Assembly: GCA_900769565.1 (NCBI GenBank)
Contig: CAAGHC010000058.1
Span: forward strand, 1-64,000
Direction of reading: 5' to 3'
DNA from: Clostridia bacterium
GTDB lineage: Bacteria; Bacillota; Clostridia; Christensenellales; Borkfalkiaceae
Length of the DNA stretch: 64,000 nt
The notes under the pieces are model-generated. The model was not told the origin of the DNA. It made no database searches and saw only the letters and a list, made by a program, of their open reading frames with translations. The position numbers and the translations under genes were made by a program. This document shows, piece after piece, positions 16,345 to 23,323 of the stretch (positions within the stretch are counted from its first letter, which is position 1; every line of letters starts with the position of its first letter).

Positions 16345-17997
16345 TTATTCAGCAACCGTTTGATTAACTTCGTCTTTGTAAATTTTATTAGTAACGATTT
16401 TGGTAACGATAAGCGCACCTATCATGATTGCGATTGCAATCGGAAGAGCGATATACCAAACGGGAACGAAACCTGCGATAATAAAGCAGAAGAACGATAC
16501 TACGGCAACGAAAATTGCGTAGGGGATTTGAGTGGAAACGTGGTTGATGTGTTCGCACTCTGCACCAGCGCTACTCATAATGGTAGTATCCGAAATGGGT
16601 GAGCAGTGGTCACCGCAAACTGCACCTGCAAGACAAGCCGAAATACCAACGACTAACATTGCGGGGTTGTTCGGGAACATTTCTTGTACGATAGGAATTA
16701 AAATACCGAAAGTACCCCAAGACGTACCCGTTGCAAATGCAATTACGCACGCTACCAAGAAGATAACAGCGGGCAATAATTTAGCAAGAGTTTCGGGGAA
16801 GTTCTTCATCATACCGTTAACGAACCCTGCTGCGTCCAACGCACCGTTGGTAATGTTCTTAAGAGCGGTAGCGAAGGTGAGAATAAAGATTGCAGGAACC
16901 ATTGCGATAAAGCCTTTGGGAAGTGCTTTCATAGCGTCGCTAAATGATACAACGTTGCGAAGAGCAAAGTAAACGATAGTAAAGAGAAGAGCAACCAAGC
17001 CACCCCAAGGTAGAGCAACGAAAGCGTCGGTATTACCGAAAGCACCGATAAAGTTGCCGGCATTTTCCGTGCCACCCCAGTAGTCTACGCCGAAGAAACC
17101 ACCAACGTAAACGAGTGCGATTACGCAGAATGCAATAAGAACGACTATGGGAAGAATAAGGTCGATAACTCTGCCTTTAGAACATTCTTCGCTCGTTTCG
17201 GTACTAGCAACTTTATTACCGCTGAAAAGGTCACCGTTCAAAGCGTTGATTTCATGCTTTCTCATAGGACCGAAGTCTAACTTCATAACGACTAAACCGA
17301 TAATGAATACGAAGGTTAAAAGCGAATAGAAGTTAAAGGGGATAGCGGCAACGAAAAGTTGTAAACCTTCTTGTGGGTTAGCAGCGTATTGATTAACTGC
17401 TGCCGCCCATGAAGAAATGGGGGCTATCATACAGATAGGCGCCGCCGTTGCATCTATAAGGTAAGCGAGTTTAGAACGGCTAATCTTGTGCTTGTCGGTA
17501 ACGGGACGCATAACCGAGCCAACGGTCAAGCAGTTAAAGTAGTCGTCAATAAAGATTAAAACACCGAGAACGAAAGTGCAAATTGATGCACCTGCTTTAG
17601 TTTTAACGTGGGTTTTTGCCCATTCGCCAAACGCTCTCGAACCACCTGCTCTGTTGATAAGCGAAACTAAAATACCAAGTTGAACTAAAAAGATGAAAAT
17701 ACCTGCGCTACCAGCAACCGCAGCGGTAAGACCGGTGTCGATAACCGTGTTTATAGTTTCTGTGGGACGCCATTTAGCGGCAAGAATTGCACCTGATAAG
17801 ATACCTAGAAAGAGCGAGCTGAAAACTTCCTTGGTTATCAAAGCCAAACTGATTGCAATGAACGGGGGTAGTAATGCCCAAGCCGTACCGGTAACTTCGC
17901 CCGTAACCGTAGCAACTATTAAAAGTGCAATAATTACAACCGAAGCAACCATAAGAGTTATACTCTTTTTGTTGAAAAACGATTTTTGGTTTAACAT
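16345..17997 (-). CDS. lysW: NhaC-family permease, predicted lysine transporter (LysW-like)
   Basis: 550-aa membrane protein with about twelve hydrophobic segments. NhaC-superfamily motifs are visible: LGVLIFIDDYFNCLTVGSVMRP, GTSWGTFGILIPI and GDHCSPISDTTIMSS. Annotation by homology alone would give Na+/H+ antiporter. A lysine riboswitch with a terminator precedes the gene, so it is more likely the lysine uptake system called LysW, an NhaC-type candidate transporter known from riboswitch regulon studies. The start follows AAAGGAG. Monocistronic, with a terminator behind. Membrane location is certain, the lysine substrate is inferred from regulation. Confidence 0.85.
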   Translation of the reverse strand: MLNQKSFFNKKSITLMVASVVIIALLIVATVTGEVTGTAWALLPPFIAISLALITKEVFSSLFLGILSGAILAAKWRPTETINTVIDTGLTAAVAGSAGIFIFLVQLGILVSLINRAGGSRAFGEWAKTHVKTKAGASICTFVLGVLIFIDDYFNCLTVGSVMRPVTDKHKISRSKLAYLIDATAAPICMIAPISSWAAAVNQYAANPQEGLQLFVAAIPFNFYSLLTFVFIIGLVVMKLDFGPMRKHEINALNGDLFSGNKVASTETSEECSKGRVIDLILPIVVLIAFCVIALVYVGGFFGVDYWGGTENAGNFIGAFGNTDAFVALPWGGLVALLFTIVYFALRNVVSFSDAMKALPKGFIAMVPAIFILTFATALKNITNGALDAAGFVNGMMKNFPETLAKLLPAVIFLVACVIAFATGTSWGTFGILIPIVQEMFPNNPAMLVVGISACLAGAVCGDHCSPISDTTIMSSAGAECEHINHVSTQIPYAIFVAVVSFFCFIIAGFVPVWYIALPIAIAIMIGALIVTKIVTNKIYKDEVNQTVAE

Positions 17998-18020
17998 AAC
18001 CTTCTCCTTTGTGATTTTTT

Positions 18021-18056
18021 ATAAACAAAAAACACGATGCTATTAAACACCGTGTT
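18021..18056 (-). terminator. Riboswitch-controlled terminator upstream of lysW
   Basis: Minus-strand stem AACACGGTG/CATCGTGTT (18056-18048, 18039-18031) followed by TTTTG. Its loop TTTAATAGC (18047-18039) is complementary to GCTATTAAA (18079-18071), giving a mutually exclusive antiterminator. Confidence 0.85.
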
Positions 18057-18082
18057 AAAATTTTCGGAAATTTAATAGCGCA

Positions 18083-18222
18083 ACGCAAGAAATTCTTGCG
18101 ACAGTCGTACGGATATTTTCCGCACGCCCAGATAAGATAAAATCTCTCTTCGGCGATATCCCCTTTCACGCCCAGCTCGTTCTAGCGCTAATTTTGTCAA
18201 TCGCTCCTCTATCACATCATGT
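18083..18222 (-). ncRNA. Lysine riboswitch (L box)
   Basis: Minus strand shows the conserved lysine aptamer blocks in order: GATAGAGGAGCG (about 18214-18203), AAGGGGATATCGCCGAAG (18165-18148), TGGGCGTGCGG, and ACTGTC (18106-18101) closing the core, followed by a CGCAAGAA/TTCTTGCG helix. A terminator and antiterminator follow before the permease gene. Predicted effect: lysine binding ends transcription of lysW. Confidence 0.93.
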
Positions 18223-18237
18223 TATTTATTTTTAAAT

Positions 18238-18266
18238 AATATATATTATTTTGTACTTAATGTCAA
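18238..18266 (-). promoter_or_regulatory. Promoter of the lysine riboswitch-lysW unit
   Basis: Minus strand TTGACA (18266-18261), 17-nt spacer, TATATT (18243-18238). Confidence 0.75.
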
Positions 18267-18281
18267 CGGTTTTGAGTGGTT

Positions 18282-18956
18282 TTAGCAATTTATATTACTT
18301 TTAACTCGATTTTTGCGTTGAACACACGAAATAACGATTAGCGCAAGGCTAATAAGAATTATTGAAGAAATTATAAGTATTCCACAGTTTAAGAAAAATT
18401 CTGCCGGCAAAACGTTTAAAATTTGGTCGTATCTCGGGTCGAAAAGCCAGTTGTCTTTACCGGGAAAAAAGATATGATGAAAGACGGTGAACGCACTATC
18501 AAAATCAATAGCGACCAAAACCCCTATTATAATAAATACCGAAAAGACGGATACGGCAGAGAAAAAACTAGCGTTGTGGCCACACGGTTTTAAGAGTTTA
18601 TAACCTTTTTTTCCGTTAAGGACTAGAGAAAAAACGATAACGGTAAGCGAAATTATTAGCGCTATAAGGTTTAAGTTAAAAAGCGCCTTGCAATCGGCAA
18701 AGTGGCTAGCGCCCGACGGGGTAAACTTAAACACGCCCGTACCGAATTCACGGTTGGGTAGCGTTAAATAATCTAGCATTTGGTCGTATGCAAACTTTAT
18801 GGTGGCGTAATCGTAACCACTTTCTTCTACAAGGTTTAACGGGCCTATTTGAAGATAATAAAAAAATCTGCAATAGATGGGCAAAGCGATAGAAACGGTT
18901 ATTATAAAAAAGAACACGGCAACGCCGAAAATAACGGTAAAAATTTTGTTTTTCAT
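18282..18956 (-). CDS. DUF1461 / TIGR01906 family integral membrane protein
   Basis: 224-aa protein with an N-terminal TM, an external loop, and three further TM segments. The family hallmark HHIFFPGKDNWLFDPRYDQILNVLP lies around residues 155-180. Its function is unknown in the family. I start it at the ATG at 18956, and longer in-frame extensions would overlap the promoter. A TTGACT-17-TAAAAT promoter ends only 7 nt before this ATG and no Shine-Dalgarno site is present, so the mRNA is predicted to be leaderless. It is divergent from queT. Confidence 0.8.
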   Translation of the reverse strand: MKNKIFTVIFGVAVFFFIITVSIALPIYCRFFYYLQIGPLNLVEESGYDYATIKFAYDQMLDYLTLPNREFGTGVFKFTPSGASHFADCKALFNLNLIALIISLTVIVFSLVLNGKKGYKLLKPCGHNASFFSAVSVFSVFIIIGVLVAIDFDSAFTVFHHIFFPGKDNWLFDPRYDQILNVLPAEFFLNCGILIISSIILISLALIVISCVQRKNRVKSNINC

Positions 18957-18963
18957 GGCTAGA

Positions 18964-18992
18964 ATTTTACCATAACTGATAAGCAAAGTCAA
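18964..18992 (-). promoter_or_regulatory. Promoter of the DUF1461 gene, apparently leaderless
   Basis: Minus strand TTGACT (18992-18987), 17-nt spacer ending in TGG, TAAAAT (18969-18964). The ATG begins at 18956, about where transcription should start. Confidence 0.7.
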
Positions 18993-19010
18993 TATAAATA
19001 TAAAATTCGC

Positions 19011-19039
19011 TTGCCTAATCATAAAAAAGAATGTATAAT
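19011..19039 (+). promoter_or_regulatory. Promoter of the preQ1-queT unit
   Basis: TTGCCT (19011-19016), 17-nt spacer, TATAAT (19034-19039). Confidence 0.7.
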
Positions 19040-19046
19040 AACGGCA

Positions 19047-19085
19047 AGAAGGTTTTCGGACAACACTTCTATAAAACAACCGAAA
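19047..19085 (+). ncRNA. PreQ1-I riboswitch aptamer
   Basis: P1 stem AGAAG/CTTCT (19047-19051, 19066-19070), a 14-nt loop, then an A-rich linker ATAAAACAA. The tail CCGAAA (19080-19085) pairs with TTTCGG in the loop (19054-19059) to make the H-type pseudoknot. The pattern and the downstream QueT gene fit preQ1 class I. Confidence 0.85.
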
Positions 19086-19103
19086 TCATAAACGGCTTTT
19101 AAT

Positions 19104-19147
19104 CCGTCTGTTTTCGGCAAAGGGGAACGGACGGTTTTGTTTTTTAG
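19104..19147 (+). terminator. PreQ1-controlled terminator before queT
   Basis: Stem CCGTCTGTT/AACGGACGG (19104-19112, 19126-19134, one U.G pair) followed by TTTTGTTTTTT. TTTTCGG at 19111-19117 can pair with the aptamer tail CCGAAA and break this stem. Confidence 0.85.
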
Positions 19148-19188
19148 AAAGGACGAACCTTTGGAAAGATAGCCAAAGGAGAAATAAA

Positions 19189-19695
19189 ATGTCAAAGAGT
19201 AAAAGGTTTGCAAGGGCGGGCGTAATTGCAGGGCTATATGCAACAATGTCGTTAATAGCATTCCCTATATCGAGTGGCGCGGTGCAAGTGCGCCTATCTG
19301 AATCGCTAACCTTACTTGCACTCGTGTATTTTGAAGCCGTACCTGCGCTTGCCGTTGGTTGCGTGCTTTCCAACTTGATTACGGGGTGTGCACCGTGGGA
19401 TATAGTTTTGGGCAGTTGTATAACCTTGCTATCTGCATTTTTAACTTTTGCAGTCGGTAAACTTGTAAAAGCCACCTTGCTAAAAATAATAATAGGTGGA
19501 TTTTTCCCCGTGATTTTGAACGCCACGTTGTTGCCACTTATTTGGATTACGTGTTACGGCAATCTTGAATATATGTACGCCGTGCAGTTTTTATTGTTAT
19601 TCATAGGGCAGGGGTTATCGGTGTACGCTCTCGGTACGCCTTTATATATTCAGGTTGAAAAGTTTAAGAATAAAAAGCTAAAGTTTTTAGAATAA
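19189..19695 (+). CDS. queT: QueT family queuosine-precursor transporter
   Basis: 168-aa membrane protein with five to six hydrophobic helices, the S-component-like QueT family that imports preQ1 or preQ0 for tRNA queuosine modification. Typical segments are GVIAGLYATMSLI, QVRLSESLTLLALVYFEAVPAL and GCVLSNLITGCAPWDIVLGS. It works with a shared ECF energising module, whose genes are not in this window. The start follows CCAAAGGAG. A preQ1 riboswitch and terminator lie directly upstream, which independently supports the substrate. A bidirectional terminator follows. Confidence 0.93.
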   Translation: MSKSKRFARAGVIAGLYATMSLIAFPISSGAVQVRLSESLTLLALVYFEAVPALAVGCVLSNLITGCAPWDIVLGSCITLLSAFLTFAVGKLVKATLLKIIIGGFFPVILNATLLPLIWITCYGNLEYMYAVQFLLLFIGQGLSVYALGTPLYIQVEKFKNKKLKFLE

Positions 19696-19705
19696 ATAAA
19701 AAACG

Positions 19706-19742
19706 AAAAGGTTGTTGGTGATTTTGCCAACAACCTTTTACT
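19706..19742. terminator. Bidirectional terminator, queT / DUF378
   Basis: 12-bp or longer stem AAAAGGTTGTTGG/CCAACAACCTTTT (19706-19718, 19727-19739). Confidence 0.85.
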
Positions 19743-19743
19743 T

Positions 19744-19959
19744 TTAGTCTATCGCTCTGAAAGGATGGTAGGTTGCCCAGTAGAACAAAAGCCAAAGAGC
19801 AGAAACACCAACTAGCGAATAGATGATGCGGGATACAACCGCACTTGCGCCTGCGCCGAAAATAAACGCAACTACGTTAAAGTCGAATATACCGACGAGT
19901 AACCAAACTAGTGCGCCTATGATTACCAGCGAAAAGGCAATGATAGTAGTTATCTTCAT
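19744..19959 (-). CDS. DUF378 family small membrane protein
   Basis: 71-aa protein with two hydrophobic segments separated by a short loop, matching the DUF378 pattern (IGALVWLLVGIFDFNVVAFIFG ... RIIYSLVGVSALWLL). Function unknown, inner-membrane location expected. The start follows a GGGGGAAAG site. It stands alone between two terminators. The family name rests on recall of the motif, while the two-TM topology is directly visible. Confidence 0.75.
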   Translation of the reverse strand: MKITTIIAFSLVIIGALVWLLVGIFDFNVVAFIFGAGASAVVSRIIYSLVGVSALWLLFYWATYHPFRAID

Positions 19960-20003
19960 ATTCTTTCCCCCAAGACTATTGTGTGTCGCCTAGCAAAATT
20001 TAT

Positions 20004-20034
20004 ACAAAAAACGGACGGATAATTTCCGCCCGTT
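20004..20034 (-). terminator. Terminator of the 86-aa gene
   Basis: Minus-strand stem AACGGGCGGA/TCCGTCCGTT (20034-20025, 20019-20010, one G.U) followed by TTTTTG. Confidence 0.8.
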
Positions 20035-20056
20035 AGCAATTAAATTTTTTGTTAAA

Positions 20057-20317
20057 TCATATAAAAGCGTTTTCCAAGACCAACTTATCGAAGTCAATAG
20101 GCTCGACAAAATCGTTTTTAGTAAAGCGCACGTTATTATATTTAGCGTAGTTAAACAGGTGCGTTTTAATAAGCACGGGTGTAGCGATATCAAGGTTTTC
20201 GCAAATCTCACGAAGGTAGGAAAAAAATTCCGAATAATCCATCGGTTCTAACCTTTCAAACAAAAACTGACGTAATATTTTATCTTTCTTCATTACTTTT
20301 GCCCAAATGCGTACCAT
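20057..20317 (-). CDS. Conserved hypothetical protein, 86 aa
   Basis: Small soluble protein beginning MVRIWAKVMKKDKILRQ, with conserved-looking aromatic and acidic positions (FSYLREICENLDIATPVLI, FTKNDFVEPIDFDKLVLEN). I recall similar short proteins in other Clostridia but no assigned function. The start follows AAAGGAG and the gene has its own promoter and terminator, so it is expressed alone. It is divergent from the Lrp-type regulator, and control by that regulator is possible but untested. Confidence 0.7.
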   Translation of the reverse strand: MVRIWAKVMKKDKILRQFLFERLEPMDYSEFFSYLREICENLDIATPVLIKTHLFNYAKYNNVRFTKNDFVEPIDFDKLVLENAFI

Positions 20318-20338
20318 AATTTCTCCTTTTATATAATA

Positions 20339-20367
20339 ATTGTATCATAAGGACGGGTTAAAATCAA
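20339..20367 (-). promoter_or_regulatory. Promoter of the 86-aa gene
   Basis: Minus strand TTGATT (20367-20362), 17-nt spacer ending in TGA, TACAAT (20344-20339). Confidence 0.7.
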
Positions 20368-20376
20368 CGTTTTGTA

Positions 20377-20405
20377 TTGACAAAAGGGCGTAAAAAATGT
20401 ACAAT
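20377..20405 (+). promoter_or_regulatory. Promoter of the Lrp-aminotransferase-glf operon
   Basis: TTGACA (20377-20382), 17-nt spacer, TACAAT (20400-20405). A longer ORF start at 20377 would fall inside this promoter. Confidence 0.8.
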
Positions 20406-20448
20406 ATTAAAAAGGCAATTCGCATTGCTTATTTTATGGAGCAAAAAA

Positions 20449-20940
20449 ATGGATAAACTTAAAAATCAACTTATAAAATTACTTGCTGAAAACGCAAAAT
20501 ATACCGACGCACAACTATCTGCCATTACGGGCGAAAGCAAAGAAAAAGTTGCAGGCGCAGTTAAGGAACTTGAAAAGGACGGCGTTATCGTTAAGTACGC
20601 CGCAATCTTAAATACCGAGGCACTTGCCGTTAAGAGAGTGCAGGCGCTTATCGAAGTTAAGGTTGCACCCCAAAAACTTAAGGGGTTTGATTCTTACGCT
20701 GAACAACTTTATAACTTTAGCGAAGTGCAAAGCCTTTACCTTATGAGCGGTGTGTTCGACCTTGCTATTTTCGTAGAGGGCGCTGATATTTCAGAAGTCG
20801 CCAAGTTCGTTTCTGAAAAGTTAAGCGTAATCGACGGAATAACCAGCGTTCAAACTCACTTTATACTTAAAAAGTATAAGATTGAAGGACAAGTAACAAA
20901 ACCGCAAGACGGACACAAGAGGCAGATGATTCAAGCATGA
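20449..20940 (+). CDS. Lrp/AsnC family transcriptional regulator
   Basis: 163-aa DNA-binding protein. Residues 1-60 form the AsnC-type winged helix (LLAENAKYTDAQLSAITGESKEKVAGAVKELEKDGVI). The second half is the RAM effector domain (KRVQALIEVKVAPQKLKGFD ... YLMSGVFDLAIFVEG). The start at 20449 follows TATGGAG. Its stop overlaps the aminotransferase start by four bases (ATGA), so the two are translationally coupled. It probably senses an amino acid handled by the aminotransferase and regulates this operon. Confidence 0.88.
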   Translation: MDKLKNQLIKLLAENAKYTDAQLSAITGESKEKVAGAVKELEKDGVIVKYAAILNTEALAVKRVQALIEVKVAPQKLKGFDSYAEQLYNFSEVQSLYLMSGVFDLAIFVEGADISEVAKFVSEKLSVIDGITSVQTHFILKKYKIEGQVTKPQDGHKRQMIQA

Positions 20941-22115
20941 GAGATTTTTTAAGCCAAAGGGCTAAAAACATAAAACCGTCGGGGATACGAAAATTCTTCG
21001 ACATCGTTGCCGAGCGTGGCGACGTTATATCGCTTGGCGTAGGCGAACCCGACTTCATAACCCCGTGGGACATTAGAGATGCGGGCGTAAAGGCTATTAA
21101 GAACGGATACACGCAGTACACTTCGAATAAGGGTTTGCCCGAACTTCGAAAGGAAATATCCGAATACTTAAAGACTAACTTTGACGTAGACTTTTCTTCA
21201 GACGATACGGTAATAACGGTTGGTGCTAGCGAGGCTATCGACATAACTTTGCGTGCAATTGTTAACGAAGGGGACGAGATTTTAGTGCCCGACCCCAGTT
21301 ACGTTTCGTATAAACCGTGCGTAGAACTTTTAGGTGGCGTAGCAGTTTCCATTCCTTGCGACGGCGAGAACGGATTTAAGCTTACCCCCGACGCACTTGA
21401 GAGCGTAATTACCGATAAGACTAAAGCAATCATTTTCCCTTATCCCAACAACCCAACGGGTGGAATAATGGAAAAAGAGTATATTGAAAAAATTATACCC
21501 GTGATTTTAAAGCACGACCTATTAGTTATTTCGGACGAGATTTACGCAGAACTAACCTATGCTAAAAGACATTGCTCGATAGCGTCTTTTCCCGAAATGA
21601 AAGACAGGGTTGTTTTAATAAGTGGTTTTTCTAAAGCGTTTGCAATGACTGGTTGGCGTATAGGATACGTGTGTGCGCCACAGCCTATACTTGCTACGCT
21701 ATTAAAGATACATCAGTATTCGATTATATGTGCGCCTATCTTTGCGCAGTACGCTGCGTTAGAGGCGTTAAAGAGTGGGAAGAACGACGGTTATTCTTCG
21801 GTTAATTTAATGAAGGAAGAATACGACAAGCGCCGTAAGTTTATGTTTAGTTCGTTTTTGGATATGGGGCTAGACTGTTTTGAACCGGCAGGTGCGTTTT
21901 ATATATTCCCTTGCGTAAAGAATACGGGCATGACGGGTGAAGAGTTTGCAACTAGGCTTTTAGAAGAAAAGAAGGTTGCAGTAGTCCCGGGTGATGCCTT
22001 TGGTGAATTCGGTAAATATTACGTAAGGTGTTCTTACGCATGTTCAATGAAAAACTTACTTGACGCTACCGAAAAGATAGCCGAGTTTGTTAACGAGATT
22101 AAGGGAAAAAGATAA
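20937..22115 (+). CDS. Class I/II PLP-dependent aminotransferase
   Basis: 392-aa fold-type I aminotransferase of the AspC/AraT/PatA group. Visible motifs are VGEPDFITPWDI (substrate loop), ITVGASEAIDITLRA (PLP phosphate), PYPNNPTGG, ISDEIYAEL and SGFSKAFAMTGWRIGY with the Schiff-base lysine around residue 233. The C-terminal KYYVRCSYA arginine binds the alpha-carboxylate. It overlaps the Lrp-type gene by four bases and is followed by glf after 14 nt. The amino-acid specificity (aspartate, alanine or aromatic) cannot be fixed from sequence. Confidence 0.9.
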   Translation: MRDFLSQRAKNIKPSGIRKFFDIVAERGDVISLGVGEPDFITPWDIRDAGVKAIKNGYTQYTSNKGLPELRKEISEYLKTNFDVDFSSDDTVITVGASEAIDITLRAIVNEGDEILVPDPSYVSYKPCVELLGGVAVSIPCDGENGFKLTPDALESVITDKTKAIIFPYPNNPTGGIMEKEYIEKIIPVILKHDLLVISDEIYAELTYAKRHCSIASFPEMKDRVVLISGFSKAFAMTGWRIGYVCAPQPILATLLKIHQYSIICAPIFAQYAALEALKSGKNDGYSSVNLMKEEYDKRRKFMFSSFLDMGLDCFEPAGAFYIFPCVKNTGMTGEEFATRLLEEKKVAVVPGDAFGEFGKYYVRCSYACSMKNLLDATEKIAEFVNEIKGKR

Positions 22116-22129
22116 TAAGGGAAAAGATA

Positions 22130-23314
22130 ATGGAAAAAATTATTATAGTGGGTGCGGGGCTTTCGGGCGCTACCATTGCAAGGCTACTAGCCGAGAGTGG
22201 CAACGAAGTTATAGTGTTCGATAAGCGAGAAACTATCGGTGGAAACGCTTACGACTACGTGGATAAAAACGGAATATTAATTCAGCCGTACGGACCGCAT
22301 ATTTTTCACACCAACCACAAGGACGTTTTTGACTTTTTGTCAAAATTTACAGAGTGGAATAAATACGAACATAGGGTTTTAGCAAGGATAAGAAAGGACA
22401 AGCAAGTTCCCGTTCCTTTTAACTTGACGTCACTATATTCGCTCTTTCCAAAAGACAAGGCGGAAAGGATAGAAAAAGTTTTGATTGACGAGATAGGCGA
22501 AGGGAAAAAAGTGCCTATTTTACAACTTAAAAAGCACGAGTCGGAAGAAATCCGTCAATTTGCAGAGTACGTTTACAAAAACATTTTCTACATATACACC
22601 ATGAAACAATGGGGGTTTAAGCCCGAGCAACTTGGGGAAGAAGTAATGAACAGAGTGCCCGTATATCTTTCCAAAGAAGATAGGTATTTTACCGACGAGT
22701 ATCAATATATGCCCGCTAAAGGCTTTGCTGAAATGGTGTCTAATATTTTGCGCCACCCTAAAATTAAACTAAAATTAAAGACCGATTTGAAAAAGGAAAT
22801 AACCTTATCGGACGGTGAAATTTACTTTGGTGGCAAGCCTTTTGATGGCACGCTTATTTACACCGGTTGCGTAGACGAATTGTTTGATTATAAGCACGGT
22901 GTTCTTCCGTACAGAAGTTTGAAATTTAAGTTCTGTCAAAAGAACTGCTCGTCTTATCAACAGTCGGCAGTGGTAAATTATACCACCTTTGCAAAGTACA
23001 CGAGAATAACCGAATTTACTAAATTTACTTGTGAGCCAAAAGATAATACGGTTATAGTAAAGGAATATTCCAAGCCTTTCAAAAAGGGCAAGAATATACC
23101 TTATTATCCTATACCTATTCAGAAAAACCGAGAGCATTACGCTAAATATATGGAAGAGGCGAAGAATTATAAAAATCTTTATCTTTTAGGTAGGCTAGGA
23201 ACTTATAAATATATAAACATGGACGTTGCCGTTAAAAATGCAATGAATTTATACGAAGAAATCACGGGCGACACCGTGGACCTTGAATACGTTAAGGGCG
23301 TATTTGGAAATTAA
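22130..23314 (+). CDS. glf: UDP-galactopyranose mutase
   Basis: FAD enzyme of 394 aa that converts UDP-galactopyranose to UDP-galactofuranose for cell-surface glycans. It opens with a Rossmann FAD motif (IIIVGAGLSGATIARLLAESG) and continues with GGNAYDYVDKNGILIQPYGPHIFHTN, a well conserved UGM segment. The C-terminal LGRLGTYKYINMDVAVKNAM closes the FAD site. The start follows TAAGGGAAAAGATA. It lies 14 nt after the aminotransferase and 9 nt before a GT4 glycosyltransferase, suggesting Galf or other glycan addition as the shared task of the downstream part of the operon. Confidence 0.95.
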   Translation: MEKIIIVGAGLSGATIARLLAESGNEVIVFDKRETIGGNAYDYVDKNGILIQPYGPHIFHTNHKDVFDFLSKFTEWNKYEHRVLARIRKDKQVPVPFNLTSLYSLFPKDKAERIEKVLIDEIGEGKKVPILQLKKHESEEIRQFAEYVYKNIFYIYTMKQWGFKPEQLGEEVMNRVPVYLSKEDRYFTDEYQYMPAKGFAEMVSNILRHPKIKLKLKTDLKKEITLSDGEIYFGGKPFDGTLIYTGCVDELFDYKHGVLPYRSLKFKFCQKNCSSYQQSAVVNYTTFAKYTRITEFTKFTCEPKDNTVIVKEYSKPFKKGKNIPYYPIPIQKNREHYAKYMEEAKNYKNLYLLGRLGTYKYINMDVAVKNAMNLYEEITGDTVDLEYVKGVFGN

Positions 23315-23323
23315 GGAGTTAAA

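Noticed and set aside
17774..18169. 131-aa minus-strand ORF
   Set aside because: It overlaps the lysine riboswitch, its terminator and the start of the permease gene in another frame.
20377..20448. Extended N-terminus of the Lrp-type regulator
   Set aside because: The extension begins in the -35 box of a strong promoter, and the ATG at 20449 has a ribosome site.
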